Assembly: GCF_030272615.1 (NCBI RefSeq)
Contig: NC_081411.1
Span: forward strand, 37,390,640 to 37,454,639
Direction: 5' to 3'
DNA from: Cryptomeria japonica
Taxonomy: Eukaryota; Streptophyta; Pinopsida; Cupressales; Cupressaceae
Length of the DNA stretch: 64,000 bases
In this document: piece by piece, positions 1 to 11,788 of the stretch
How positions within the stretch are numbered: position 1 is the first letter of the stretch
Layout: each line of letters begins with the position of its first letter
Position numbers and translations under genes: made by a program
Notes under the pieces: generated by a model
Databases searched by the model: none
Told to the model about the DNA's origin: nothing
What the model saw: only the letters and a program-made list of their open reading frames with translations

Positions 1-1434
1 CTATACCTCCTCGTCATGATGGACTTGGTCTCCTTCCTAAACCAAATATTCCTCCTTTATATGGAGCAGTTCCTCCTCCTTCTTCTTATAAAGAGAAGAG
101 ACCTTCCTCTTCTCCTATTATCCAGCCTAAGAGACCACAACCTAAACACCCAAGTGATAAGGATGAGAACATTCCTCCTCAATCTTCTCCACTTCCTACT
201 AAGACTAGATGAAATCGTTCTACGCGTGAACACTGATGAAAGCATCGTCTTAGTGCTTAGGCAGCTGCTTCTCAAATTTTGCAATCCCCAAAAACACCTT
301 CAGCTAGTATTCTTCCATTTTCTCCTTAGCCGAAAATTGAGCCAAAATCTCCTAAACATAAGATGCATGATGGTTTTGATCCTGTGTGAGTTAAAGATCC
401 TATTTTCATAAATCTTGATGATGATATAGATGAAAATGTTATTCATGATGAAAATGCTACTCCTCTTTCTTCTGATAGTGAATATGAATATGTTGATGTT
501 GATAACCATTTATCTAACGAATTTTCTAAAGCACTTATCCTAGCTCCTAGACAAGAACAACATGGCTTGGAACATGAACATAGCCCTTGTTTGGATCTTG
601 TGATAGCTCCATCTGCTGTGTTGAATGTTCCTCCTCTAGCGTGTTTCCTGCCTTCCCAAAATATTGATCAGCAAGATCGGGGGGTGGATGACTTGGTAGA
701 CTAGTTTCATTAGCATAGCAAGCTCTCTCCTCCTCTCTTTTGTTACTTCTTCTATGTGTTATTCTCATTCTTCTATTTGTTGTCCTTAGTGTTGTCTACT
801 TGAGGACGATGCAAAGCATTGAGATCTCTTTTGGTCTCTCTCATGTTGACTCAAAAGACACATGTGTTCCCTTCTTCTAGGTGACCTTCCTTGATTGGGG
901 AATGAAGAACAATTATGCATACATACATATGATATACATGAATTATCATACAACATACTGACCCCGAGGAAAGCGAAGTCACCTCATGCTTTGTGTTTTG
1001 TGTCTATTATCCTTGGGTTTATCTCACACTTGGGGGCTAAATCTTTGTGATAACGTGCTCCTTTCCCTTCTCATTTCTTATGTGTATCACTACCTTAAAG
1101 CAATCATCCCCATTGAGGCATGTGTGATCGCTTTAACGTAGGGGGGCATACACCCCGTATATCCCTTCAGGATACTTGAAAATTTCTTGGTGAACTTAAC
1201 TTTGCCTTGAAAATTTTTTGGTATTTCTCTTGCATGACTCATAGTGAGGGATCCTTACTACTGACAGTCATGGTTCTCCCTCGTGATCTTCCCTTTTACT
1301 TTGTCAATCAAAGTCGTAAGATCCTTAGTCCACTGGGGGCTTGGTGTGTCTTGCCTCCTTGACATGGTGAAAGTCTTTCAATGTTGTTTCCTTGTACATT
1401 ACCGGAAGTATGGGCGTACGCTTATACTCCCGCT

Positions 1435-1449
1435 AAAGTGGGGGCTAAA
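1435..1449 (+). other. Polypurine tract before 3' LTR
   Basis: Purine-rich run (AAAGTGGGGGCTAAA) directly abutting the TG of the LTR, in the position of the plus-strand primer of an LTR retrotransposon. Confidence 0.55.
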
Positions 1450-2681
1450 TGTAACGTCCTAAAATTGTGACACTTGCAATTTCGACTGCATTTGGGTCTT
1501 CACGATGGCGACGCAACACTGAACCTGAATGGAGACCCCGAAACTTGTTCATGACATCAAAAACTGCATTTTTCAGCACCCTAGCCTGATTCCTCCTTGC
1601 ACCCTACTGTCCTGGGAGGTGGGACCATTGCACCCAATGCCCTGGTCCTTCAGGACCATGGCGCCCAGCGCCCTGGTCCCTGGCCCTATTTTGGGCCCGG
1701 TCTCTTATGGGGCTTCGGGTCTTTAAGTTTGTAAATTGGAAAATAAGGTTGCTATATCGGCCCAAGGTCGGAAAAATCAGTCTATCAACCCTAATTGACA
1801 AGTATATAAACTACATTTCCTCTCCCATTTGGAGGAGGAAGGACATATGTGTGCAAGACGCGGAAGCGATATTAAAACACTCAAGCATTCAAGCATTCAA
1901 GCATTCCTTCAAGCGATTGAGCATTCTAGGTCTCCATTCAAGGCTAAGTGTTGCATTCAAGACAAGGCTTCAACCATTGAAGAGGAGATCACATACAACA
2001 TACAACATACAACAACATTTACACCTTCGCATGTAAGAATACAAACATTCTTACAACAAGGTATCAGTACTTTATTACATTACAAACATTTACATTTACA
2101 ACATTCTCATTTCTTGGTTAATTCCAAAACCAGGGTCTGACCTAAGGGCAAACCCCTAATCCCTAACCCCCCAATCGTCCTCTCTTTTTTGTGTGTAGGT
2201 TGCAAGTACGCGACTGTAATTGAAGATCTGGAATCCTTGTGCAGAGATGAACAGATCCCCCTTTGTTTTGCGGATTTTTCGGAGGACCATGTGCACGTCG
2301 GGCGCCATCGTCCCGTCAACTTTCATTCAAATTTGCAGGACAGGGCCGTCTCGACATTTTACTACTAATTCCAGGTCCGCAGCTTCATCCTATATTCCTA
2401 TCTCTATTTATAAGTGAATCTTTCTCACTTTACATGCATTCCTAGGTCAATCCCTCTATCTACATTCTTTACAAAAGAGGGTAGCCTTGCTGTCTTAACC
2501 CTTGAAACTCATTCAGCATCTAATCTTGCATTGTGTGGGATTGGATCTTGTGGGTTTCAACTCCTCTTTTGAATGTAAAGTCTCCCCTAAGTGAAAACCG
2601 TCAACCCTAGTGACCTCCTTTCTCTCTCCTTGGAGTGGTGGGGGGAACACTTAGGGTTCGATCGTGATTTTTCGCTTTACA
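1450..2681 (+). repeat. 3' LTR of the gypsy-like element
   Basis: About 1232 bp, starting TGTAACGTCC just after a purine-rich tract and ending TTCGCTTTACA, so its ends form the short inverted repeat TGTAA/TTACA. A TATATAAA box lies at 1803-1810 in the sense direction, where the U3/R boundary would be expected. Short open frames inside (for example 1529-1726 and 1829-2140) show no recognisable protein and are taken as chance. Confidence 0.6.
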
Positions 2682-4029
2682 ATCACATAACCTATCACAT
2701 CTATATCTCTCAAAATGATCTAACCAGACTGACTTATATACCCTTTTACATGTATAAAAATAAATTCCTTAAGTCAGCTTACAATCATATTATAAATTAT
2801 TTACATATCGGCCTAGACATAAATAAAAACATTAATCTTTGTGATCGATGCTGTTGACCATTGTCACTTTATCCTGTCAGATCAATCTTTTATGCCGGCC
2901 TTAGAATATCGGTTCCAAGTTTGCAGGTTTACATGTCTGTTGGTTCCCTGAATTTTAGTGATATCAATATCGGTTACCTTGATTACTGGATCTTCCATGA
3001 AGTGTTTTGCCATCAATGACAACACCTAGAACCCAAATGAGTGTCAATTGCCAACAACTTGTTCCCACATCTTGTTTCAAACTTTCCAAGTTAAAATCTT
3101 GTGACATTTTAGTTCCTGAATTTGATAAAATAAGGATGTACCTCTTCTTTTGTTTTTCCAATATTTTTTCTATTGGTTTGTCAAATTTACAATCTTGTTC
3201 AAGGCCTCTAATGGTGTTATTGATTGCTTCTTCATCAACATCTGTGTACCCAAAAGTTTTAAATATTGAATCATCATCTTCCATTTGTTTTTGTCTTCTC
3301 AATTACTCGTATTGAGCTCTAGTCCAAACTGGCATGTGATTGATTTGAAAACGTCCTAAGTTTTTGATTTTCTAAATGTAACTAAATAGGTGATCACTGG
3401 TTTAGGAAGATAAGCTTTGTTGATTTTATCACCATTATTAGTGTGTTGTGATAAGACATCTTTTTGTTGAAAAGCACATGCTTGCAGAATTTCTCCATCA
3501 AACTTCATTTCGTAACCACATAAATTGTGATGAAAATGGTGTAGGATTGTTCTATGTTTTAACAAGATCTTGTGATTGATGTATAAGAATTTACTCTTCT
3601 TCAAGATAGCCTTCCAATTTGGTTTTCTTTTCTATCTAAAAGTCATATAAGCATCTAATGATTCAGAAGTTGTTTGATTCCAATGTGAGTGCAATCTTGA
3701 TTTTGATAAAACCTAGGTCCAAAGAGGAATGATATATCCAAAGTAATGAACAAAGGTTGATATGATCAAGTTTCCTAATAAAGGATATTGTATATCATGA
3801 TAAGAAGCTGATAATGATGTTTATTTGCACTTAAGATGGTTGAATCACTAACTTGTTGGATATTTATTCTTATAAAAACCTTTTAAAAATAGCCTATTTG
3901 ATTGATAACTTAATTGTTTGACTAGCTTGAAGACTTGTGACAATTGGAAACAAACCTCCTCTAAAAATGGTATCTAAAAATGATGTTAAAATTTTGGTCT
4001 GATATGTGGAAATGATCACAATTGCAGAT
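2682..4029. other. Spacer with a coding-like relic on the minus strand
   Basis: No intact gene. On the minus strand two neighbouring frames (3356-3604, 82 residues; 2964-3302, 112 residues) have protein-like composition, with runs of charged and aromatic residues rather than low-complexity AT translation, and could be remnants of one old coding region. I do not recognise the family. The rest is AT-rich spacer without visible features. Confidence 0.25.
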
Positions 4030-4290
4030 GCGGGAAAACATATTCGCTAACCTATTGATCAAAAGTGCTAACCTATGAAACAAATGCACTCTCTATTGGA
4101 TAAAAGCATTTCTCTACACCGTAAAAGTGAGAACCTAAGGTGCAGAAGCATTGTTTTAGTTGTAAAACCGTCATTCTATTTAGTAAATGCACGATCCTAA
4201 AGGTAAAAAGCATTGCACTATTGCTCAAAAGCATTGTTTTAAGATGCAAAAGCATTGTTATGTGCAACAAATGTGTGATTCTGATTGTGT
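4030..4290. repeat. Degenerate ~21-bp tandem array, copy 1
   Basis: About eleven consecutive units of 20-22 bp, each starting with AAAAGC or AAATGC and continuing like GCTAACCTATG. Examples are AAAAGTGCTAACCTATGAAAC and, further on, AAAAGCATTGTTTTAAGATGC. Units have drifted a lot but keep the length and the A-run at the start. The same unit type recurs in a second array about 1.1 kb downstream. Confidence 0.7.
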
Positions 4291-5364
4291 CAAATGAATT
4301 CTTTAGTTTTTTAGCAAGTTGTTGGATTTTTGACTCATTTTAGAATGATGGTTTTTTAAGTTTTTGACCATTTTGAGAATGTTTTGTAGATATAAAAGAC
4401 ACAATATTTGGAAAGAAAAGTGCACATGCAAGTAGAAGTCCTATGCTAGGTCGAGACTATAATTGTTGAATCTCACATAGAGTTTCCCTCGAGCCTACGT
4501 TATTCAGAATGGATATTTAGGTGCTTGACCCCACTGGCTCCATCCTCGACACTCACTTCTCTAGGGTAGCCAAGCACCAGTTTCCATGAAAACTCACCAT
4601 GGAAAACTACATATCTCTACTAAGAGCCATATGTGTGTGAGCTGCTTCAAAGGTCCAACCTCCTACATCAACAATTAGAAGGATTTTGGCAACTAATACA
4701 AAACGGTTTTTAGTAAGGGCTTCTAGTCACGTGGCCATACATGCAACACTCTACACTCTATAAATACAGAAGGTTCCCAGCCTATAAGGTTGTGCTCCAT
4801 AGGGTTTATGGGGAAACATTGTGTCATTATGAACTAATCAACACATGTCGTCCATGACTTTTGTCATAGACATGATTTATTTAGAGTGGATTAGAAGGAC
4901 TTGGTATTAGCCTATTTCCACTTGGGTCATTCCGCTCTCATTGGCCCCCTCAAGGAAGCTCCGAAAGGCAAGCCCTCTAAAGGTAAAACATGAAATGAAA
5001 GTAGGTCTATCTTTCTAATCACTGTATTAGGGTGAGAGCATACTCACCTACCACTTTAAAACAAACATGATAGACAATGGTTCTTTTACCCTTTAGATTA
5101 CCTATGTGCAACTGCCTTACTAAAAACATGTCATGTAAGTTGCATGTTGTTCATTTACCCCTTAGTTAAACTAGATGAAACATGTACGATTTTTTACTTC
5201 CCAAAGTACTCCTAGTTAAACTATGTGATAAAATGCATTAAAAAGTTGCTCAAAAAGAAACCTGCAAGAACACAAGTTTGTACTTTAGAAAAAAATTAGT
5301 CTTGGAAGGTCAAACCTGCAAGGATTTGTTAGCAGAATGATTGCCAAATTCCAATTTTTTTGCG
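4291..5364. other. Spacer between the two 21-bp arrays
   Basis: No gene recognised. A TATA-like CTATAAATAC lies at about 4756-4765, so a promoter of a transposon or non-coding transcript is possible, but nothing downstream supports it. Confidence 0.3.
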
Positions 5365-5640
5365 GCAGAGAGATGAAAATGCTAAAACAACAAAAGTGCT
5401 ATCTTATTGAGAAAAAGCGCTAACTTACAAGATGAAAGTGTTAAGTTGTGCAATGAAATCGCCAAACTACTAGGTAAAAGCATGATTTCTTAAGCAAAAG
5501 TGCTAACCTGTGTTATGAAAACGCTAATCTATGAAGTGAAAACACTAAACTAAGGGTCAAAAATGTTATCCTAAGTCGTAAAAGCGCTACCTTATTCCAC
5601 ACAAGCGTGAAACAGTTTTACAAAAGTTTTTAATCCATTT
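5365..5640. repeat. Degenerate ~21-bp tandem array, copy 2
   Basis: About twelve units of 20-22 bp of the same kind as at 4030-4290, here closer to the likely consensus (AAAAGCGCTAACCTAT...). Unit starts are AAAAGTGCTATC, AAAAAGCGCTAAC, AAAGTGTTAAG, AAATCGCCAAAC, AAAAGCATGATTT, AAAAGTGCTAACC, AAAACGCTAATC, AAAACACTAAAC, AAAAATGTTATCC and AAAAGCGCTACC. Confidence 0.7.
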
Positions 5641-6515
5641 CATTAGCAAGAATTAGATAGGATATTATAAAATGAAGTGCGAGGCTTTGAGCCACACAGT
5701 GGGCACCAAAACTTGTATCAACTTAAGTTTAACCTCAGAGATTAAACCTACAAACTCATTAGTCTATCACACAAATATAACTCAAGTTTCAACTAATGAA
5801 ACAACATGAAATGAAAAAGGAAATAAAAGATTATACCTTCATGATTTATGTCCCATTTTATCCTAACGCCATTTTTTTCGGTTGCAAATGATTTTTCTCT
5901 TAGACAAGCACTAGTAGCTTCTAAGATGGAGGAAAAAGTGGAAGGAGAAACCAAGTGTCATTCATCTCACGTTGACTGAGAAGAAGACTTGATAGAATAT
6001 AAGATAGTTGGAGAAGATTTAGGGATAAGAGGACAAGTGGACTCAACTTCCTCCAAAGATGTAGGAAAGTTGGAGAGAATATAGGGAAGTTGAGGAATGT
6101 GTGTACACATTATTTGAAGAATAAATTTTGGAAGTTAAAGTTAGTGAGGCATATTAATATTAAAAATATTAATATCTTTAGCCACATGATGGATGAGTTG
6201 GCAAAGAACAAAGTGATGTGGAGATGAGGGAGATGAGGCTGAGTTGGAAAAAGAAGATTAAATAATTTCTAAATAATTAAGAAATTATTTAATTGGTGAG
6301 ACTATACGATAGTGGATAGAAGAATAATTAAATATAAGATATTCAATTAATTGATTAGAAGAAAGGATAAATGAATTAATTAATAAAATGTTTCAATTAA
6401 ATTAATTAATAGAAGTATATTAAATAAATTAATCTTTTCAAATTAACTATTTAATAGAAGAATAATCATTAAATAAATATTAAATATTTATTTAATTGCT
6501 CATAGCCAATTTTAT
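5641..6515. other. AT-rich spacer
   Basis: No gene seen. From about 6240 the sequence becomes rich in AATTAAT/AAATAATT words typical of decayed plant intergenic DNA. Confidence 0.4.
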
Positions 6516-7269
6516 GTGTATACATGGATAAGTATTGATTTTTTTTGTATTTTAACAATTATGATTAAACTTTTACAATAATTAAATCATCTATTTTATT
6601 TGATGTATGGGTTATATTTGTTTGATTTAATTTTGCATACGGATGATACTCACTGTATTATTATTTCCTACATAAAATACTAATAATGGATCCCCATAAA
6701 AACTCTTTTTATTAATTTAGTCAATAAAAATATAAAATGAAAAATATTGAACAACAATTCTAATAAGAAGCTAAATTCTAATAACCCGTCACTTTCATTT
6801 TCTCTAGTAGATATAAAATATTATTAAGAAAGTAAACTCTACTAACCAGCAACATTTTTTTAAAATAAATTAATATTAAATCAAAATAAGAAAATATGCT
6901 TTAATAAAAAATCACTTTAATTTGGGTCAATCAATATCAAATCTTAATATTAAAAAGGAAAAATTTAATAATCAACCACATTTATTTGCATCAATTATAA
7001 AATTTTATAAGAAAGTAAACTCTAATACCCAACCACCATTATTTGCATAAATTGATAAAATGATAAATTCTAATAGCCAATTTTTTTATTAGCATCAATT
7101 AAGAATATCTTAATAAGAAAATAAAATCTGATGACAAAGATCCGCCTAATGTTGACATAGAAGTTTATCTACTATCATAATGTGATGCAATTTGTTCGGA
7201 TAATCTGTCTACCTTTTGTTTAACTTAGTAATTGGTGCTGAAAACAATGATTAATTATTAGAGATGATT
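6516..7269 (+). repeat. Upstream block of SDR duplication unit 1
   Basis: AT-rich block recognisable upstream of all three SDR units. The landmark GATGTATGGGTTATATTTG near 6601 recurs with changes near 11390 and 27416, and the landmark AAGTAAACTCTAATACCC recurs in each. It is not itself coding. It marks the left part of the duplicated segment. Confidence 0.6.
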
Positions 7270-7374
7270 CCCCATATTTGATTGGTGTGGTATACATATC
7301 TATTCAGGCGGGCCTGCTTGAATCCATTGTAATCTTATACAAAAAGCACTAAAATCTTTTCATCTCAGACAAAT
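7270..7374 (+). promoter_or_regulatory. Core promoter and 5' leader of SDR gene 1
   Basis: The stretch GATTCCCCATATTTGATTGG followed by a TATACATAT element (7291-7299) is conserved in SDR gene 2 (14121-14158). The ATTGG is an inverted CCAAT box about ten bases before the TATA-like element. The TATA here is weaker than the uninterrupted TATATATATATA of gene 2. The leader to the ATG would be about 50 bases. Confidence 0.5.
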
Positions 7375-8265
7375 ATGTCTAATGCAGGGCAAGCAGCTGG
7401 TGCTCTGTTTAGAAGGTAATTGATTCAATTTTCTTTTCGGTTTATATTGATCCACTTGGATTTAATGTTCCTATGTTAAAGTTGCAGATTGCAAGGCAAG
7501 GTAGCAATAATCACAGGCGGAGCATCAGGCATTGGTGAAGCCACCGTTCGCCTATTCACAAATCATGGAGCCAAAGTCATCGTAGCCGACATTTCTGATG
7601 TACCAGGTTCGAAACTCGCCGAGTCCCTTTCTTCATCGGTTACATTCATCCACTGTGACGTAAGCAAAGAGCAAGACGTGAGCGCAGCAGTGGATTTAGC
7701 CATGGAAAAGCATGGAAAACTGGACATAATGTTCAATAATGCGGGTGCTGGAGATAGGCATCAAAATAGTATTGCAGAGTACGAGATGGAGCAATTTGAA
7801 GCCCCCATGAATGTAAATGTAAAAGGAGTAATGCACGGCATTAAGCATGCAGCCCGCGTTATGATACCCAACAGAAAAGGGTGCATAATTTCTACAGGCA
7901 GTATTGCAGGGATTATGGGAGGAACTGCACCTCATGCATACACGGCATCAAAACATGCAATTATAGGCTTGACTAAAAATGGTGCTGCTGAGCTTGGGAA
8001 ATATGGTATCAGAGTAAATTGTGTTTCTCCTTCTCTTGTTGCAACCAGGGGTGTAATTGACTTTGTAGGAAAAGGCCAGGATGAAGTGGAGGCGTGGGGT
8101 TGCAGGGTAGCCAACTTGAAGGGAACGATTCTTAAAGCGGAGGATATAGCAGAGGCTGCTCTGTATTTGGCTAGTGACGAGTCTAAATACGTGAGTGGCC
8201 ATAATCTTGTTGTTGATGGAGGTTTCACAGTTGTAAACCATGACTGGGGACTATATGGGCCATAA
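7375..8265 (+). CDS. Short-chain dehydrogenase/reductase, SDR110C type, gene 1
   Basis: Two exons, 7375-7415 and 7488-8265, with a 72-base GT...AG intron; the joined product has 272 residues. Exon 1 gives [13 protein letters not shown], and the split codon completes [12 protein letters not shown], the usual start of plant secoisolariciresinol-dehydrogenase-like SDRs. Seen in the protein: cofactor motif TGGASGIG at 23-30, Asp48 at the end of the second strand (NAD over NADP), Asp71 for adenine, NNAG at 97-100, and catalytic Asn124, Ser152, Tyr165 and Lys169 (YTASK). No signal peptide or membrane segment, so cytosolic. Family members oxidise secondary alcohols in lignan, terpenoid or hormone pathways; the substrate here is unknown. 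The length matches the family (about 260-280), all key residues are present, and the frame is clean. It is 14 residues different from gene 2, nine of them in the substrate loop 196-222. An AATAAA lies at 8438-8443. Confidence 0.9.
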
Positions 8266-8437
8266 CAGCTTTTTGTGTTCAGTCATCATTACATGCACGA
8301 TATAGCAGCTATGGATACAACATGTGGTTGTAGTTCAGTGATATGACTGAACTATAGAGCATTTTCTTTCTGCGTAAGATAGATAGTTATATAGAATTTG
8401 TTATATGCATCTCATAATTTAGTTCACATCTTTATTT

Positions 8438-8443
8438 AATAAA
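8438..8443 (+). terminator. Poly(A) signal of SDR gene 1
   Basis: AATAAA 173 bases after the stop codon, conserved in position and context (TTTAATAAATCCTGAAATAG) behind genes 2 and 3. Confidence 0.5.
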
Positions 8444-8979
8444 TCCTGAAATAGCATCTGTATTTGGCGAGTCACTTGGACTTTTTCTATTTTTCAAGAT
8501 ATTTAGTAATCAATTACAGTTTTTTTAAAGGCATTTGTTGTCACATAAAATTGCATGATTATTAAAATTAGCACTTGTATTAAAAGGAGGTGCAAGGGTT
8601 ATATCGATAGTAAGATATATTTTGGGTAATATATTGGACGGAAGAAATAAACGACATGAAAATGTTGTCTTTGTTGATATGGGTTAGGTATTTCTTGGGA
8701 ATTTTGATTGTCAAAGTTTCAAAGTTTCTAATGTGGTTTTGTGCAAGAGTCTATGATGATTACACCAATACTAAAATATATATTATATAATATATTGGAG
8801 AGTGCAAATCAACTAATACGAAAAATTGAACTTACTAGTGAGTTCATATGTGGTGATTAGGTTAAAACCCGGATTGAGATCATGTAAGTTACATACTTTA
8901 TTAATCTGCATGTACTTAAAGTACAATATAAAGAAATGGTTAACTTATGAAATAAATTAAAATGAGTAGATTTTTTGTT
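8444..8979. other. 3' flank of SDR gene 1
   Basis: Shared flank of the duplicated unit (compare 15308-15750 and 37743-38310), with no gene in it. Confidence 0.5.
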
Positions 8980-9765
8980 TAAGGAGCTTGACATGAATGG
9001 TTCTCAACACATAAACATCTCTTCATTGAATCTACAAAATTTGCAATATTTAAGAATTTAAATGTATGTTTTGAGAAAAATATTCCTTTTTCTAAGAAAT
9101 TTGTGTCTCTTAATATGAAGAATGTTAGATTATGCATTTTGGTATATGACGTTGATTAAGAATGTTTACCATTGTAAAATAGGTAAAATAATAAATTTAT
9201 TTGTGGATTTCAAGCTTAGTTCTAGTTAAAATCTAGTGCTTCATGAAATGTCATTGCAAGAAGCTACACAATCATTACAACTATTAATGTACCTGAAATC
9301 CCATACCAAAAGAAGTATGGATTGGCTTGTCAAAAACTGGGAGTGAAAATATCATCAACCTTAGAAGCTTTGTTTATTGAGTGATTTCATGTTAAGCGGA
9401 GATGGGATTTGAAGAATACTTACAATGCTGGAGAGAAATTATTTTTAGTTTGTATTGAAGTTGGGACCACAAAGATGATATGAACCTTCCAAATAAGATG
9501 CCAAATAGTAAAAGCATTGTCTTAGGCTTGGATATCCTCACCCACCTTGAGCACATGAAAAATGTATTTGAAGTGGTTTTAGCACCGGTAACAACATTGA
9601 ATTGTCTTCAGTTGAAGTCTTGTCAAAACTAGAAGCCTGTATCATGGTACTTTAATATGGAAAATCTTTAAAAATTAGACATTCTCATGTGTCTAGATAT
9701 TGAAGAAATGGAAATTTTTATACATCTAAGTCATCTTAAGAAGGATATCATTCATGTCTAAAACT
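8980..9765 (+). pseudogene. Decayed leucine-rich-repeat fragment, unit 1
   Basis: A broken coding stretch that recurs behind each SDR copy (15750-16535 and 38310-39099). The best preserved version, in unit 3, reads as LRR: regularly spaced leucines with CQKWKTISWDF, LKNLDIL and IEEIESFTYLSHLKRVII, like the LRR part of plant NLR resistance proteins. In unit 1 the frame is closed by many stops and shifts. The NLR origin is inferred from repeat spacing only; no NB-ARC or TIR domain is present. Confidence 0.45.
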
Positions 9766-10674
9766 ATTGAATGCAATAAGAAGTTCAAAGTTTGAACGAT
9801 TTTAATATATACATCCAATAGAACTATAGAAAAATGGATTCATAGGTTGGTGATAATAAATGCCCTAAAACTATATTTACAATATTGGGGGAAATGCCTT
9901 TTTTTCTTTGTTGATCTTGAGCTTAGTTATATTCCTTTGCTTGAAATTCATAAAGACTTACTATATTTGGTATTTTAAGTAATATGTGTTCTTTATAATT
10001 TTTTTGCTTTAATGTTTATGCCAATTTTTTTTCCCAACTCAAAGGTTGATGCTAGAGATTATAATTGTAACTATAATAATTGTAGTTATAGAGCAAAAAG
10101 ATCCATGTTGCTTAATGCAAGAAAATTATTCAAGGAGGCTAGTATTCTTAGTAAAAGTTAAAACAATCTTTCAGTGTCATTTTAATTACCATAAGTAATA
10201 GTTTTTAAAAAATATCATAAATATGTGGATACTGGGATAGTTCTAAATCTAATCTAGTTCTAAATATGTCATAAGAATAGTTTTTAATATATGTCATAAA
10301 TATGTAATCCAAAACGTTGATGTAAATTTTTGTACACAATCTAATCTAGAAATAATTGGTTATAAGATGTAAGATACCCTTCACAATGATGAGCTTGGTC
10401 ATAAGACTCAAAAACAATTTCCATTCAATAATATATGAAGGAAAAAATATCTTAGGTGAAGCTTCTCTAAACAAATGTCAAGTGCCCACACCTTCTTAAA
10501 CCTTAAAAAAATTAAAGAAAATTTGTTAGTGAGTTAGTGAGTGTTTATCAAGTGTAACTACTTATGTTATTTGACTACTAAATAATGTTTACAATAGAAA
10601 AATTAGCATCATTCAACATACCAGCTATTTTTTCTATTTTTAATATCTAACTTCACAACATTTTTTAATTTTTT
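9766..10674. other. Distal 3' flank of unit 1
   Basis: Shared with units 2 and 3 (blocks such as CTTTGTTGATCTTGAGCTTAG and CCAGCTATTTTTTCTATTTTT). No gene recognised. The homology with the other units stops near 10672. Confidence 0.5.
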
Positions 10675-10861
10675 ATTGAGGTCTAGACCTGCGAGCACGA
10701 CAACCTAGCAAGGGCATGAAGCCCGTGAGCTGCCAGCCTAGCGAGGGCCTTCACAAAGTATTTTTTGCCACCCGAGGGCACGATCCAATAAGCTAAACCT
10801 CTTCGGCTAAGAACCAAGGACAAAGGGGTATCCATTCCACCAAATTCACCTAGGGCACAAT
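10675..10861. other. GC-richer ~187-bp insertion of unknown type
   Basis: A short stretch of clearly higher GC than its surroundings (AGGTCTAGACCTGCGAGCAC ... CACCTAGGGCACAA) at the point where the unit 1 flank ends. It contains short internal near-repeats (CCTAGCAAGGGC and CCTAGCGAGGGC). It may be a short retroelement fragment, but no A/B boxes or tail settle this. Confidence 0.35.
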
Positions 10862-11262
10862 TTATAAATAATTATAAATTAAATTAATTCTAATAACTTT
10901 TAATTATTCTAATTTCATAATAGAAAAATTTAAAATTAAATTGAAATAAAATATATTAAATGCAAAATCAATATATCAAAATCTAAATATTAATCAAAAT
11001 AATTTTAAAAAATTTAATAATAAATAGAGAATTTATTAAGTTATTAATTAATAAAAATTCATTTATTAAATTGAAATATTAATAAAATATATAACTTAAA
11101 TTCTTATTAATATAATAATAAAAATTAATTGAATTTAAGCAGAAAGAATTTTTTTTAATTATTAAATTATTACAACTCTAAATGTAAAATTATAGTTAGA
11201 TTCTTAACTAAATTAAGAAATATAAAATATTGTAAAAGTAAATACAATAATAAATAAATACA
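10862..11262. repeat. ~395-bp direct repeat, left copy
   Basis: AT-rich sequence repeated in the same orientation at 12712-13097. Both copies run from ATAAATAATTATAAATTA to AAAAGTAAATACAATAATAA with an estimated identity of 85-90 per cent over nearly the whole length. They do not begin TG or end CA, so LTR status is not shown. Confidence 0.65.
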
Positions 11263-11384
11263 ATATTGGTGTCTGGGTTTCGATTATTTTTTATTTATTT
11301 TTCTTTATATACTCTAGTTTCTGCGTCTTGTAAAACTAGTTTCCCCCTTAACCAAAACTTTAATAATAATAAAATCTTTTATTT

Positions 11385-11788
11385 TATCTGATATATGAGT
11401 TCTATTTGTTTGATTTAATTTTCCATAAGGATTATACTAATTGTATTATTAGTTCTTACAAAAAAAAAATTAATGCATCCATCAAAACATTTTTTTGTTA
11501 ATTTAGTCAATAAGGGTAAAAAAATTTAAAATATTCAATAACAATCATAATAAGAAGCTAAACTCTAATAACTAGTTACTTTTGCTTTTTTTTATATTGA
11601 TAATAAGGAGTTCAACAGAGGAGCCCAAAACAGCTCAGAACGAGTACATCAAAAAATGAGTCACCACCGGAAATTAAACTTGCTAATCAACGACTTTTAT
11701 TTAAATAAATTGATATTAATAAGAAGGTAAACCCCAATAAACAATCACTTTTATTTGCATCAATTGATATCAAATCTTAACAAGGGAC
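11385..11788 (+). repeat. Upstream block of SDR unit 2, left part
   Basis: Homologous to the unit 1 upstream block (from about 6598) and to 27410-27760. It carries a short LINE-tail insertion and breaks off at about 11788, where a ~1.7-kb segment not present in units 1 or 3 begins. Confidence 0.5.
11589..11690 (-). mobile_element. Short LINE 3'-tail insertion
   Basis: Read on the minus strand it ends GTTGAACTCCTTATTATCAA followed by an A-rich run, the style of plant L1-type LINE tails (a Leu/Pro-rich end, then a TTATTATCAATAAAA-like run). Units 1 and 3 lack it, so it is a severely 5'-truncated copy inserted into unit 2 after duplication. Confidence 0.45.

Larger units (their letters stand above)
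1..2681 (+). mobile_element. Ty3/gypsy-like LTR retrotransposon, 3' end only (fossil)
   Basis: The 3' part of an old LTR element whose left part lies outside the window. Positions 1-710 hold decayed coding sequence rich in Pro, Ser and acidic residues, as seen near the C-terminus of plant gypsy polyproteins. A non-coding stretch follows, then a purine-rich tract (about 1435-1449) directly before a long terminal repeat at 1450-2681. The coding part is broken in several places, so the element is old and dead. The gypsy assignment rests on layout and the long TGTAA...TTACA LTR, since no reverse transcriptase is in view. The 5' LTR is not visible, so age cannot be estimated from LTR divergence. 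Confidence 0.6.

Noticed and set aside
1529-2445. Several 60-110-residue open frames near 1.5-2.4 kb
   Set aside because: They lie in the gypsy LTR, overlap each other and have no recognisable protein.
7696-8241. Minus-strand open frames opposite the SDR genes
   Set aside because: They recur opposite every SDR copy simply because the sense frame is conserved, and they have no family resemblance.
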